From Duganella phyllosphaerae (GTDB taxonomy: Bacteria; Pseudomonadota; Gammaproteobacteria; Burkholderiales; Burkholderiaceae_D): a DNA stretch of 33,879 nucleotides. Where the stretch lies: NCBI RefSeq assembly GCF_001758785.1, contig NZ_LROM01000007.1:1-33879 (forward strand), given 5' to 3'. Below are positions 1 through 13,515 of the stretch, piece after piece. The stretch's first letter is position 1. Each line of letters starts with the position of its first letter. The notes beneath the pieces are model-generated. The model had not been told where the DNA came from and searched no databases. It saw nothing but the letters and a program-made list of their open reading frames with translations. Position numbers and translations under genes: made by a program.

Positions 1-17
1 ATTTGTTTGCTTAAAAA

Positions 18-105
18 CGTCGTCCCCGCGCAGGCGGGGACCCAATTTGGCGGGCATTTCGGCGAATTTCGCAGAACTTGGGTACCCGCCTGCGCGGGTA
101 CGACG
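18..105. repeat. Pair of inverted REP-like palindromes
   Basis: Two 27-base palindromic units face each other at 18-44 and 79-105. The first begins CGTCGTCCCCGCGCAGG and closes with GGGGACCCA. The second is its reverse complement except for two positions, and those two changes are compensatory: the C-G pair next to the stem base has become A-T, so both units still fold. This is the organisation of REP doublets (BIME-like). A related doublet lies at 21499-21609. It sits downstream of the prpR stop. Family membership is inferred from structure. Confidence 0.8.
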
Positions 106-183
106 GATATGCGGAGCTTAACTTAACGGCATTAAGGTCAGGCTCCGGGGCTCACAGCGTTTGCGGTTGGTGCGCCGATGTCG

Positions 184-1878
<1,695 letters not shown>

Positions 1879-1897
1879 GTTGCAATTGTAGCCCATC

Positions 1898-1933
1898 TGT
1901 TTCGATGTTTCAGAATGAAACGCTGATGAAACA
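1898..1933. promoter_or_regulatory. Candidate PrpR operator: GTTTCA/TGAAAC inverted repeats
   Basis: The perfect inverted repeat GTTTCA-GAA-TGAAAC lies at 1907-1921 and is nested inside a wider pair, TGTTTC at 1898-1903 and GAAACA at 1928-1933. It is in the prpR-prpB gap, about 55-90 bases upstream of the sigma-54 promoter of prpB, where an enhancer-binding protein would act. It is also close to the start of prpR, so autoregulation is plausible. The assignment to PrpR comes from position and symmetry. Confidence 0.7.
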
Positions 1934-1974
1934 TGGTAAGTCTGTAAGTGCTTGATTTTTAAAGAACACAAGGG

Positions 1975-1990
1975 TGGCACGGCGTTTGCA
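1975..1990 (+). promoter_or_regulatory. Sigma-54 (-24/-12) promoter of prpB operon
   Basis: TGGCAC-N5-TTGCA matches the RpoN consensus, with the GG (1976-1977) and GC (1988-1989) separated by exactly ten bases. Transcription would start near position 2000, about 30 bases upstream of the prpB ATG. This agrees with the neighbouring PrpR being a GAFTGA-containing sigma-54 activator. Confidence 0.93.
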
Positions 1991-2030
1991 ATAAGTTGAC
2001 CAACTTCACCGCAACATTGAAAGGTCACCC

Positions 2031-2915
2031 ATGAGTTATTCCGCAGGCGCCGCATTCCGCCAGGCTGTGCAAGAAGAATCGCCGTTGCAGGTGGTCGGCG
2101 CCATCAACGCCAACCACGCCTTGCTGGCCAAGCGCGCCGGTTTCCGCGCCATCTATCTGTCGGGCGGCGGCGTGGCGGCCGGCTCCCTGGGCTTGCCCGA
2201 CCTCGGCATCTCCAGCCTGGACGACGTGCTCACCGATATCCGCCGCATCACCGACGTGTGCGACCTGCCGCTCCTGGTCGATGCCGACACCGGCTTTGGC
2301 GCTTCGGCCTTCAACGTCGCGCGCACCGTCAAGACCATGATCAAGGCCGGCGCCGCCGCCATGCACATCGAAGACCAGGTGGGCGCCAAGCGCTGCGGCC
2401 ACCGGCCCGGCAAGGAAATTGTCTCGCAGCAGGAGATGGTGGACCGCGTGAGCGCTGCCGTCGATGCGCGCACCGACGACCAGTTCGTGATCATGGCCCG
2501 CACCGACGCGCTGGCCGTCGAAGGCCTGGACGCGGCGATTGCCCGCGCCGTCGCATGCGTGGAGGCGGGCGCCGACATGATCTTCCCCGAAGCGATGATC
2601 AGTCTCGAGATGTACAAGCAGTTTGCCGCCGCCGTCAAGGTACCGGTGCTGGCCAATATCACCGAGTTCGGCTCCACCCCGCTGTTTACGGTGGACGAGC
2701 TGCGCGACGCCGACGTGGGCCTGGTGCTGTACCCGCTGTCGGCGTTCCGCGCCATGAACAAGGCGGCCGAAAACGTCTATGACGCGATTCGCCGCGACGG
2801 CACCCAGCAGAACGTGCTCGATACCATGCAGACGCGCGCCGAGCTGTATGAACGGATCAATTACCACAGCTTCGAGCAGAAGCTCGATGTCCTGTTTGCC
2901 GCGCAAAAAAAATAA
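2031..2915 (+). CDS. prpB: 2-methylisocitrate lyase
   Basis: PrpB cleaves 2-methylisocitrate into pyruvate and succinate, the last step of the methylcitrate cycle, in the cytoplasm. The 294-residue product matches the usual family length (about 296). Visible motifs of the isocitrate lyase/PEP mutase superfamily are SGGG at 44-47, the metal-binding DAD at 84-86 and the catalytic KRCGH loop with Cys122. An AAAGG ribosome binding site lies nine bases before the ATG. It is the first gene behind the sigma-54 promoter at 1975-1990. prpC follows after 26 bases, so it is the head of the prpBC-acnD-prpF operon. Confidence 0.96.
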   Translation: MSYSAGAAFRQAVQEESPLQVVGAINANHALLAKRAGFRAIYLSGGGVAAGSLGLPDLGISSLDDVLTDIRRITDVCDLPLLVDADTGFGASAFNVARTVKTMIKAGAAAMHIEDQVGAKRCGHRPGKEIVSQQEMVDRVSAAVDARTDDQFVIMARTDALAVEGLDAAIARAVACVEAGADMIFPEAMISLEMYKQFAAAVKVPVLANITEFGSTPLFTVDELRDADVGLVLYPLSAFRAMNKAAENVYDAIRRDGTQQNVLDTMQTRAELYERINYHSFEQKLDVLFAAQKK

Positions 2916-2941
2916 TCGTTTACGGATCTCAGGAGACCATC

Positions 2942-4089
2942 ATGTCCGATACCACCACCACCTTCAAACCCAAAAAATCCGTCGCCCTGTCCGGCGTCGC
3001 TGCCGGTAACACGGCGCTATGCTCGGTCGGCAAGACCGGCAACGACCTGCACTACCGCGGCTACGACATCCTCGACCTGGCCACCACCAGCGAGTTCGAG
3101 GAAATCGCCTACCTGCTGGTGCACGGCAAGCTGCCCAACGACGGCGAGCTGCGTGGCTACAAGGCCAAGCTGCGCTCGCTGCGCGGCCTGCCGCAGGCAG
3201 TCAAATCCGCGCTCGAAGCCTTGCCGGCAGCGGCCCACCCGATGGACGTGATGCGCACCGGCGCCTCGGTACTGGGCTGCGTGCTGCCGGAGAAGGACGA
3301 CCATAACGTGCCGGGTGCGCGCGACATCGCCGACCGCCTGATGGCGTCGTTCGGCTCGATGCTGCTGTACTGGTACCATTACAGCCATAATGGCAAGCGC
3401 ATCGAGGTGCAAACCGACGACGACTCGATCGGCGGCCACTTCCTGCACCTGCTGCACGGCTTCAAGCCGCCCGAGAGCTGGGTGCGCGCCATGCACACGT
3501 CGCTGATCCTGTACGCCGAACACGAATTCAATGCGTCCACCTTTACCGGCCGCGTGATCGCCGGCACCGGTTCCGACATGCACTCGGCCATTACCGGCGC
3601 CATCGGCGCGCTGCGCGGTCCCAAGCACGGCGGCGCCAACGAGTTCGCGTTCGAGATACAGAAGCGCTACGAAAACGCCGACGAAGCGGAAGCGGACATC
3701 CGCAACCGCGTGGCCAACAAGGAAGTGGTGATCGGCTTCGGCCATCCCGTATACACGATTTCCGATCCGCGCAACGTGGTGATCAAGGAAGTGGCGCGCC
3801 AGCTGTCGCAGGACGGCGGCTCGATGAAAATGTTCGACATCGCCGAGCGGCTCGAAACCGTGATGTGGGACGTGAAAAAGATGTTCCCCAACCTGGACTG
3901 GTTCTCGGCCGTGTCGTACCACATGATGGGCGTGCCGACCGCGATGTTTACCCCGCTGTTCGTCATCTCGCGCACGTCGGGCTGGGCCGCGCACGTGATC
4001 GAGCAGCGCATCGACAACAAGATCATTCGCCCGTCCGCCAACTATGTCGGTCCCGAAGACCTGCAATTCGTGCCGATCGAGGACCGTGC

Positions 4090-4093
<4 letters not shown>
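2942..4093 (+). CDS. prpC: 2-methylcitrate synthase
   Basis: PrpC condenses propionyl-CoA with oxaloacetate to 2-methylcitrate and belongs to the citrate synthase family. The 383 residues carry the catalytic triad in its usual context: His229 in GPKHGGANE, His268 in GFGHPVY and Asp319 in the DWFSA segment. The [11 protein letters not shown] version of the second motif is typical of PrpC rather than GltA. An AGGAG ribosome binding site lies 7-8 bases before the ATG. The TGA stop overlaps the acnD start as ATGA (4090-4093), which suggests translational coupling. Confidence 0.96.
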
Positions 4094-6726
<2,633 letters not shown>

Positions 6727-6731
6727 GCCGC

Positions 6732-7919
6732 ATGATGAACCAACAGACCAGAATCCCCGCCACCTATATGCGTGGCGGTACCAGCAAGGGGGTATTCTTC
6801 CGCCTGCAGGATTTGCCGCCCGCTGCCCAAGTACCCGGTGCTGCGCGCGATGCGCTGCTGCTGCGCGTGATCGGCAGCCCCGACCCCTACGGCAAGCAGA
6901 TCGACGGCATGGGCAACGGCACCTCGAGCACCAGCAAGGCGGTAATCGTGGCGCCGGCCACCAAAGCCGATCACGATGTCGATTACCTGTTCGGCCAGGT
7001 CGCCATCGACCGCCCGTTCGTTGACTGGAGCGGCAACTGTGGCAACCTGTCGGCAGCCGTCGGTGCGTTCGCGATCCAGGCCGGGCTGGTCGATGCCGCG
7101 CGCGTGCCGCACGTCGGCGTGGCCGTGGTGCGCATCTGGCAGGCCAATATCGGCAAGACCATCATCGCCCATATCCCGATGACGGGCGGCCAGGTGCAGG
7201 AGCTGGGCGACTTCGAGCTCGATGGCGTGACCTTTCCGGCGGCCGAGGTGGTGCTCGAATTCATGGATCCGGCGGCAGACGAGGAGGGCGCCGGTGCTAA
7301 TAGCACCAGCAGCGCCATGTTCCCCACCGGCCAATTGATCGACGACCTCGAAGTGCCAGGCATCGGCACGCTGCGCGCCACCATGATCAACGCCGGCATA
7401 CCCACCATCTTCATCGAGGCGCAGGCGGTGGGCTGCACCGGCGCCGAACTGCAAGACGCGATCAATGGCGACGCGCGCGCGCTGGCCATGTTCGAAACCA
7501 TCCGTGTGCACGGCGCCGTGCGCATGGGCCTCGTGGCCACCCTGGAGCAGGCCGCGCAACGCCAGCACACCCCCAAAGTGGCTTTCGTGGCGCCGCCGGC
7601 GCCCTACGTGGCGTCAAGCGGCAGGCAGGTGTCAGCAGGCGATATCGACTTGCTGGTGCGCGCGCTCTCGATGGGCAAATTGCACCACGCCATGATGGGT
7701 ACCGCCGCAGTGGCCATCGGCGCCGCAGCCGCCATTCCCGGTACGCTGGTCAACCTGGCGGCCGGCGGCGGCGAGCGCCACGTGGTGCGCTTCGGCCACC
7801 CGTCGGGCACCTTGCGCGTGGGCGCCGAAGCCGTGCAGCAGGACGGCCAGTGGCGCGTGGTCAAAGCGGTGATGAGCCGCAGCGCGCGCATCCTGATGGA
7901 AGGTTGGGTCAGAGCTTAG
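6732..7919 (+). CDS. prpF: 2-methylaconitate cis-trans isomerase PrpF
   Basis: PrpF isomerises the 2-methylaconitate made by AcnD so that an aconitase can hydrate it to 2-methylisocitrate. It has the diaminopimelate-epimerase-like fold. The 395-residue product begins with the family motif ATYMRGGTSKG and contains DWSGNCGNLSAAVG, the active-site region of the family. It starts five bases after the acnD stop at one of two adjacent ATGs (6732, 6735); no strong ribosome binding site is seen, so coupling to acnD is likely. No prpE (propionyl-CoA synthetase) or prpD lies in this cluster. Confidence 0.94.
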   Translation: MMNQQTRIPATYMRGGTSKGVFFRLQDLPPAAQVPGAARDALLLRVIGSPDPYGKQIDGMGNGTSSTSKAVIVAPATKADHDVDYLFGQVAIDRPFVDWSGNCGNLSAAVGAFAIQAGLVDAARVPHVGVAVVRIWQANIGKTIIAHIPMTGGQVQELGDFELDGVTFPAAEVVLEFMDPAADEEGAGANSTSSAMFPTGQLIDDLEVPGIGTLRATMINAGIPTIFIEAQAVGCTGAELQDAINGDARALAMFETIRVHGAVRMGLVATLEQAAQRQHTPKVAFVAPPAPYVASSGRQVSAGDIDLLVRALSMGKLHHAMMGTAAVAIGAAAAIPGTLVNLAAGGGERHVVRFGHPSGTLRVGAEAVQQDGQWRVVKAVMSRSARILMEGWVRA

Positions 7920-8014
7920 TCTATCGGAGCGCGTGTAAGCCAGCGGTAAGTCTCGCAGCTTATTGTGGGCTCAAGCTCAGCTAAATGGGCAGGTTCCTCA
8001 ATAAATGGAGACAG

Positions 8015-8326
8015 ATGATGCAAGACGATTTGGTTCAAAAAATCAAAGCCGACCCCAATTACCATAAACTGGTCAAGGCGCGCTCCCGGTTCGGCTGGAT
8101 CCTTACCGCGATGATGATGGTGGTCTATTACGGCTACATCCTCCTGATCGCGTTCGACAAAGAGCTGCTCGCTTCCAGGACCGGCGATGGCGTGATGACC
8201 TGGGGCATGCCGATCGGCCTGTTCGTGATCGTCTTCACCGTCATCATCACCGGCATCTACGTGCGTCGCGCCAACCGCGAATACGACGATCTGACCACCG
8301 CCATCGCCGCACGGGTGAAAGCATGA
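8015..8326 (+). CDS. DUF485 inner-membrane protein (YjcH-like), partner of ActP
   Basis: This small DUF485 protein of about 103 residues has two predicted membrane helices, residues about 27-45 and 65-85, separated by a short loop with WGMPIG. E. coli yjcH sits in the same place before actP. GGAG at 8007-8010 is spaced for ATG 8015 or better 8018; an in-frame ATG at 7985 lacks such a site and would add ten residues. The stop overlaps the actP start as ATGA (8323-8326), so the two are translationally coupled. The molecular role of DUF485 is not established; an accessory role for the symporter is inferred from the conserved pairing. Confidence 0.88.
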   Translation: MMQDDLVQKIKADPNYHKLVKARSRFGWILTAMMMVVYYGYILLIAFDKELLASRTGDGVMTWGMPIGLFVIVFTVIITGIYVRRANREYDDLTTAIAARVKA

Positions 8327-9999
8327 GCGCCTCGAACCGTCAACTGGCGATCGTCGCCTCCGCCCTGATCGGCGCAGCAGTCAGCGGCGTTGTGTACGCT
8401 GCCGGCGGCGACCTGGGCCAGGCCACCAAGCAGGCCACCAACTGGACCGCGATCGCCATGTTCGGCGTCTTCGTGCTGTTTACGCTGTGGGTCACCAAGT
8501 GGGCTGCCGCCAAGACCAAGTCGGCCGCCGACTTCTACACCGCCGGCGGCGGCATTACCGGCTTCCAGAATGGCCTGGCGATTGCCGGCGACTTCATGTC
8601 GGCCGCATCGTTCCTCGGTATTTCCGCCGCCGTGTTCCTCAACGGTTACGATGGCCTTATCTACGCCATCGGCTTCCTGGTCGGCTGGCCGGTGATTACC
8701 TTCCTGATGGCCGAGCGCCTGCGCAACCTGGGCCGCTTCACCTTTGCCGACGTTGCCGCTTATCGTTTTGCGCAAAAGCCGATCCGCATTTTCGCTGCCT
8801 CCGGCACCCTGGTCGTGGTGGCGTTCTACCTGATCGCGCAGATGGTCGGCGCCGGCCAGTTGATCAAACTGCTGTTCGGCCTCGAATACTGGATCGCGGT
8901 CGTACTGGTTGGTACCTTGATGATGATTTACGTGCTGTTCGGCGGCATGACCGCCACCACCTGGGTGCAGATCATCAAGGCGGTGATGCTGCTGGGCGGC
9001 GCCAGCTTCATGGCGCTGGCGGTACTGGCGCAGTTCAGCTTCAGCCCTGAAAAACTGTTCGCCAAGGCCGTGGAAGTCCACGCCAACAAGGACGCCATCA
9101 TGGGCCCGGGCACGTTCATCAAGGATCCGATTTCGGCGATCTCGTTCGGCATGGCGCTGATGTTCGGTACTGCAGGCCTGCCGCATATCCTGATGCGCTT
9201 CTTCACCGTCCCGAATGCGAAAGAAGCACGCAAGTCGGTACTGTGGGCCACCACCTGGATCGGCTACTTCTACGTGCTGACCTTCATCATCGGTTTCGGC
9301 GCCATCGTTTTGGTGGGCACCAATCCCGAATTCAAGGATGCGGCGGGCAAGCTCCTGGGCGGTAACAACATGGCGGCGGTGCACCTGGCCAAGGCGGTCG
9401 GCGGCGACGTCTTCCTCGGCTTCATTTCGGCCGTGGCCTTCGCCACCATCCTGGCGGTGGTTGCCGGCCTGACCCTGTCGGGCGCATCGGCGGTATCGCA
9501 CGACATCTACGCCACCGTGATCAAGAAGGGCAAGGCCACCGGCGCCGACGAACTGCGCGTCTCGAAAATGACCACCATCGCCCTCGGTATTGTCGCCGTG
9601 GTGCTGGGCATCGTGTTCGAGAAGCAGAACATCGCGTTCATGGTGTCACTGGCGTTCGCGATTGCTGCCTCGGCCAACTTCCCGGTCCTGTTCATGTCGG
9701 TGCTGTGGAAAGACTGCACCACCCGGGGCGCGACGGTCGGCGGTTTCCTCGGCCTGTTCACGGCGGTGGGACTGACCGTGGTGTCGAAATCGGTATGGGT
9801 GGACGTGTTCGGCAAGGCCGAGCCACTGTTCCCTTACGCTTCGCCGGCACTGTTCTCGATGATCGTCGGCTTCGTCGGCATCTGGCTGTTCTCGATCACC
9901 GATAAAGGCCCGCGTGCCCGCATCGACCGCGACGGCTTCGAAGCCCAGACCGTGCGTTCGGAAACCGGTATCGGCGCAGAAGGCGCCAGCGGCCACTGA
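8323..9999 (+). CDS. actP: Acetate/cation symporter ActP (SSS family)
   Basis: This sodium:solute symporter family permease takes up acetate and related short-chain monocarboxylates such as glycolate across the inner membrane. The 558-residue protein starts with a hydrophobic, signal-like segment ending near YAAGG. About a dozen further hydrophobic segments follow. The SSS-type stretch [23 protein letters not shown] is visible in the first 90 residues. The length is close to E. coli ActP (549). Its position next to the methylcitrate operon suggests joint use of short-chain acids, although whether propionate is a substrate here is an inference. An intrinsic terminator follows at 10026-10062. 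Confidence 0.93.
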   Translation: MSASNRQLAIVASALIGAAVSGVVYAAGGDLGQATKQATNWTAIAMFGVFVLFTLWVTKWAAAKTKSAADFYTAGGGITGFQNGLAIAGDFMSAASFLGISAAVFLNGYDGLIYAIGFLVGWPVITFLMAERLRNLGRFTFADVAAYRFAQKPIRIFAASGTLVVVAFYLIAQMVGAGQLIKLLFGLEYWIAVVLVGTLMMIYVLFGGMTATTWVQIIKAVMLLGGASFMALAVLAQFSFSPEKLFAKAVEVHANKDAIMGPGTFIKDPISAISFGMALMFGTAGLPHILMRFFTVPNAKEARKSVLWATTWIGYFYVLTFIIGFGAIVLVGTNPEFKDAAGKLLGGNNMAAVHLAKAVGGDVFLGFISAVAFATILAVVAGLTLSGASAVSHDIYATVIKKGKATGADELRVSKMTTIALGIVAVVLGIVFEKQNIAFMVSLAFAIAASANFPVLFMSVLWKDCTTRGATVGGFLGLFTAVGLTVVSKSVWVDVFGKAEPLFPYASPALFSMIVGFVGIWLFSITDKGPRARIDRDGFEAQTVRSETGIGAEGASGH

Positions 10000-10025
10000 T
10001 GTAGCAAGAAAGTAGCAAGCTTGTC

Positions 10026-10062
10026 ACGACAATGCCCGGTTTTTACCGGGCATTGTCGTTTT
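10026..10062 (+). terminator. Rho-independent terminator after actP
   Basis: A perfect 15-base-pair stem (10026-10040 with 10045-10059) contains GCCCGG/CCGGGC, has a TTTT loop and is followed by a T run. It lies 27 bases after the actP stop and separates actP from the next gene. Confidence 0.95.
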
Positions 10063-10147
10063 ATGCCCCCCAAAGCCCTGGAGATGGTTTAACATCTGTC
10101 AACTAACAATAATAAGTTGTCATGTTTATCGATTTCTCAGGGGCCTT

Positions 10148-12310
10148 ATGCTGACCAATACGGATTTTGTCGCCGGCGCGCTGGCGCTGATCGGCGTCCC
10201 CGCTTGCGCTTATGGCGTGGACGGCACGGTCATGGCTGCCAACGCAGAACTGGTGACTTTGCTCGGGCGCGACCCGTGCGGCCTGGGCGTGGATAAATTG
10301 TTTACGCTCCATGTGCGCGAGGCCAGCGTGGCCCGCCTGGCCACCGCCACGCCGGGTGCACGCTGGGATACTTACCTGACTCCCGCCAGCGGCCACTATT
10401 TTGCGGTCCAGGCCTGGGTCAAGCCGCTGCCGGCCGGCGCCGATATCGAGGGCGCGACCATCGTCTTCAACGACATCAGCGACGTGCGACGCGACCAGCG
10501 CGCGCTGCACAACGCGCTGCTGGAAAACCAGGCCATCCTCGATAGCGCGGTGCTCGGCATCTCGGTGGTGGAGGAGGGGCGTAACCTGCACTGCAACACC
10601 AAGATGGAAGAGCTGTTCGGCTACCCGCCGGGCGGCATGAACAACCTCAGTGTGCAGGCCTTTTATGCCGACAAGGCGGCCTGGCAGGCGGCGCGTGCCG
10701 AGACCATGCGCGACTTCATGGCTGGTCGCATCAACGTGTCCGAGTACGAACTGGTACGCCGCGACGGCACCGCGTTCTGGGCGCGCCTGTCCGGCCGTCC
10801 GTTCGACCTGGCGCATCCGCGCGGCCGGTCGGTGTGGCTGGTGGATGACATCACCGCGCGCCGCGAGGCTGCCGAGGCGGTGAGCCGCGCGCGCGATGAG
10901 CTGGAAGTGCGGGTGCTCGAGCGCACCGCCGAACTGGCCGGCGCCAACGCCCTGCTGCAGGGCGAGATCATCGAACGGCGCCAGGCCGAAGCCCGGGTGC
11001 ACCACATGGCCTACCATGACAGCCTGACCGGACTGCCGAACCGCGCGTTGCTGTCGGACCGACTCGACCGCGCCATGCTCAACGCCCGGCGCTCGCAGCG
11101 CCAGCTGGCCATGATGTTCATCGACCTCGATCGCTTCAAGACCATCAACGATTCGCTCGGCCACATGACCGGCGACCAGCTGCTCAAGGAAGTAGCGAAT
11201 CGCCTGTGCTGCGCAGTGCGCGCCAGCGATACCGTGGCGCGCCTGGGCGGCGACGAGTTCGTGGTGCTGTTGCCGGGTATTGCCGGCGCGGGGGAGGCGA
11301 GCGCGGTGGCCGAGCAGATCATTGCCGCGCTCGACGAGAGCTTTCCGCTCGAAGGCCGCCACCTGCACATCACGCCGTCGATCGGCATCTGCATTTATCC
11401 CGACGATGGCGCCGATGTCGCCACGCTGATGCGCAACGCGGACACTGCGATGTATCATGCCAAGGCCACCGGCAGGAACAATTATAAGTACTTCCAGCCG
11501 GTGATGAACGAGGCGGCAGCCCAGCATTTCGAGCTCGAATCGAACCTGCGCAACGCGCTCGCGCGCGACCAGTTCTCGCTGACCTACCAGCCCATCATGG
11601 ACATCGGCACACGCCGCCTGCACGCGATGGAAGTGCTGCTGCGCTGGCGCCGTAACGAGCAGGATCTGGTGCTGCCCGACTGCTTCATTCCCATCATCGA
11701 GGAAAATGGACTGATCGTGCCGATCGGCGAGTGGGTGATCCGCCAGGCCTGCGAGCAAAGCATGGCGTGGCTGCGCGCCGGTTTCATGCCGGTACCGCTG
11801 GCAGTCAACCTGTCGGCGCGCCAGTTCATGCATGGCGGCCTGGTGGCCTCGGTGCGGCGCATTCTCGACGAGACCGGCATCGATCCGGCGCTGCTGGAAT
11901 TCGAGATCACCGAGACCGCGCTGATGCAGCATGGCGAACAGACCCAGGAAATTCTCGAGCAGATCAACGCCATGGGCATCCGCCTGTCGATTGACGATTT
12001 CGGCACCGGCTATTCCAGCCTGGCCTACCTGAAGCGCTTTCCGGTCAAGAAGATCAAGATCGACCGGGCGTTCATCAAGGATCTGGCCAACAGCGCCGAG
12101 GACCGCGCCATCGTAGCGGCCATCATCGCCTTGTCGGGCAGCTTGCAGCTGTCGGTGGTGGCGGAAGGGGTGGAGAACGAAGGCCAGTATGCGCTCTTGC
12201 AGCGCAACGGCTGCCAGTTCGCCCAAGGTTTCCTGTTTTCCGAACCGGCGTCGCACGAAGAGGCGCGGCTGCTGCTGCCGCGCCGCGATGCGGTGCTGGC
12301 TGGCGTATAA
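10148..12310 (+). CDS. PAS-GGDEF-EAL cyclic-di-GMP signalling protein
   Basis: This protein of 720 residues is predicted to make and/or break cyclic-di-GMP. Two PAS-like sensor segments occupy about residues 1-115 and 120-245, and a helical linker follows. The GGDEF domain has an intact GGDEF at 367-371 and an RxxD inhibitory site (RASD) five residues before it, so it should be an active, product-inhibited diguanylate cyclase. The EAL domain has EVL in place of EAL at 495-497. It keeps the DDFGTGYSS motif (from 616) and the AEGVE motif, so phosphodiesterase activity is likely. No membrane segment is evident, so it should be cytoplasmic. AGGGG lies about eight bases before the ATG. It converges on xthA with a nine-base gap. 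Confidence 0.93.
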   Translation: MLTNTDFVAGALALIGVPACAYGVDGTVMAANAELVTLLGRDPCGLGVDKLFTLHVREASVARLATATPGARWDTYLTPASGHYFAVQAWVKPLPAGADIEGATIVFNDISDVRRDQRALHNALLENQAILDSAVLGISVVEEGRNLHCNTKMEELFGYPPGGMNNLSVQAFYADKAAWQAARAETMRDFMAGRINVSEYELVRRDGTAFWARLSGRPFDLAHPRGRSVWLVDDITARREAAEAVSRARDELEVRVLERTAELAGANALLQGEIIERRQAEARVHHMAYHDSLTGLPNRALLSDRLDRAMLNARRSQRQLAMMFIDLDRFKTINDSLGHMTGDQLLKEVANRLCCAVRASDTVARLGGDEFVVLLPGIAGAGEASAVAEQIIAALDESFPLEGRHLHITPSIGICIYPDDGADVATLMRNADTAMYHAKATGRNNYKYFQPVMNEAAAQHFELESNLRNALARDQFSLTYQPIMDIGTRRLHAMEVLLRWRRNEQDLVLPDCFIPIIEENGLIVPIGEWVIRQACEQSMAWLRAGFMPVPLAVNLSARQFMHGGLVASVRRILDETGIDPALLEFEITETALMQHGEQTQEILEQINAMGIRLSIDDFGTGYSSLAYLKRFPVKKIKIDRAFIKDLANSAEDRAIVAAIIALSGSLQLSVVAEGVENEGQYALLQRNGCQFAQGFLFSEPASHEEARLLLPRRDAVLAGV

Positions 12311-12319
12311 CCTAGCGGT

Positions 12320-13087
12320 TTATTCGATGGTGGCAATCACTGGTGTGTGATCGGACGGCTGCTCCCACTTGCGCGGGGTGCGATCGATCACGCAGGCGGT
12401 GCAGCGCTGCGCCAGCGCCGGCGACAGCAGGATGTGGTCGATGCGCAGGCCCTTGTTCAGGCGGAAGCCCAGTCCACGGTAGTCCCACCAGCTGTAAGAT
12501 TTTTCCGGCTGTTCGAACAGGCGGAAGGCATCGGCCAGGCCGATATCGAGCAGCCGCCGCAAGGCAGCGCGCTCCGGTTCCGATACGTGCACCTCGCCTT
12601 CCCATGCAGCGGGATCGTGCACGTCGCGGTCTTCCGGCGCGATATTGTAGTCGCCCAGCACCGCCAGCTGCGGGTGTTGCGCCTCCTCCTGGCTGATCCA
12701 TGCATGGAAGGCGTCGAGCCAGCCCATCTTGTACTGGTATTTTTCGGAACCCACGCTTTGGCCATTGGGCACGTACGCGCAGACAACGCGCATGCCGCCG
12801 ATGGTTGCCGCCAGGATGCGTTGTTGCGGATCGTCCAATAGCGGATTGTTCCTGACTACATCGGTGATAGGCAGCTTTGACAAAATAGCCACACCGTTAT
12901 AAGTTTTTTGCCCGGCGTACGCCACGTGGTAGCCGGCAGCCTCGATCTGGGCGAACGGGAACTTGTCGTCAGTTAATTTTGTTTCCTGTATGCAGAGCAC
13001 ATCGGTGGGATTTGCCTCTAGCCATGTCATAACGTGCGGCAGTCTTACGTTCAGTGAGTTAACATTCCATGTAGCTAATTTTATCAC
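12320..13087 (-). CDS. xthA: Exodeoxyribonuclease III
   Basis: This is an AP endonuclease and 3'-5' exonuclease of base excision repair. The 255-residue product shows the family blocks: ATWNVNSL at the N-terminus with the Asn ligand, IQETKL with the catalytic Glu, [15 protein letters not shown] in the middle, LRIDHIL, and SDHTPV with the catalytic His at the C-terminus. The start codon is GTG at 13087, preceded by AAGGA about nine bases away; no ATG is available close by. It is transcribed toward the GGDEF-EAL gene. Confidence 0.94.
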   Translation of the reverse strand: MIKLATWNVNSLNVRLPHVMTWLEANPTDVLCIQETKLTDDKFPFAQIEAAGYHVAYAGQKTYNGVAILSKLPITDVVRNNPLLDDPQQRILAATIGGMRVVCAYVPNGQSVGSEKYQYKMGWLDAFHAWISQEEAQHPQLAVLGDYNIAPEDRDVHDPAAWEGEVHVSEPERAALRRLLDIGLADAFRLFEQPEKSYSWWDYRGLGFRLNKGLRIDHILLSPALAQRCTACVIDRTPRKWEQPSDHTPVIATIE

Positions 13088-13515
13088 TAGTTAATGTCCT
13101 TGAAGAATTGATGCAGCAGGGGCGCGGAGCCAAAGACGCATCTTACCGCAATCGGATTTAACAGATGAGGCGGCCAGGTTGATACCAATAGTGGCGATTT
13201 TTCAGAGAAATCGTGGAATAACACTTCGCAATATTGTCTCCAGCGCCTAAAATGTTGCAGAAATTGTGAAATGCTATGGAAATTGCCAAATCTGTCTCCT
13301 AGTTATCAAAATTGAATTCGTGCGCGAGACAGAATAGCAAATAAGAAATATACTGTTACAAAATTAAGTCAAAACTAGTGTTGCCAATGAGCAACCTCAG
13401 TACAGCAATAATCTACTATAGTGGTTATTGGGGTGATGCAATAAATGGTACTATACGGAAATATCTTGTAGTTTTAACAGTGAATTGCGCGTAGCGCATT
13501 TACAAAGGAATAAAA
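13088..13515. other. AT-rich intergenic region of 428 bases
   Basis: No convincing gene is present. The stretch is visibly richer in A and T than its surroundings and has many stops in all frames. It holds a small dyad, CGATTT-N7-AAATCG, near 13193-13211. There are two near-copies of TACTATA near 13424 and 13450, which could serve as -10 elements for the downstream gene. The hairpin TGCGC-GTA-GCGCA lies at 13484-13496, just before the ribosome binding site of the gene at 13516. It must also carry the xthA promoter. Promoter assignments here are tentative. Confidence 0.6.

Noticed and set aside
2025..2906. 293-codon frame opposite prpB
   Set aside because: Shadow of prpB with low-complexity His/Gly/Ala composition and no recognisable domain.
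3865..4089. 5' extension of the acnD frame inside prpC
   Set aside because: Lies within PrpC-coding DNA, has no aconitase similarity, and a ribosome binding site is placed for the ATG at 4090.
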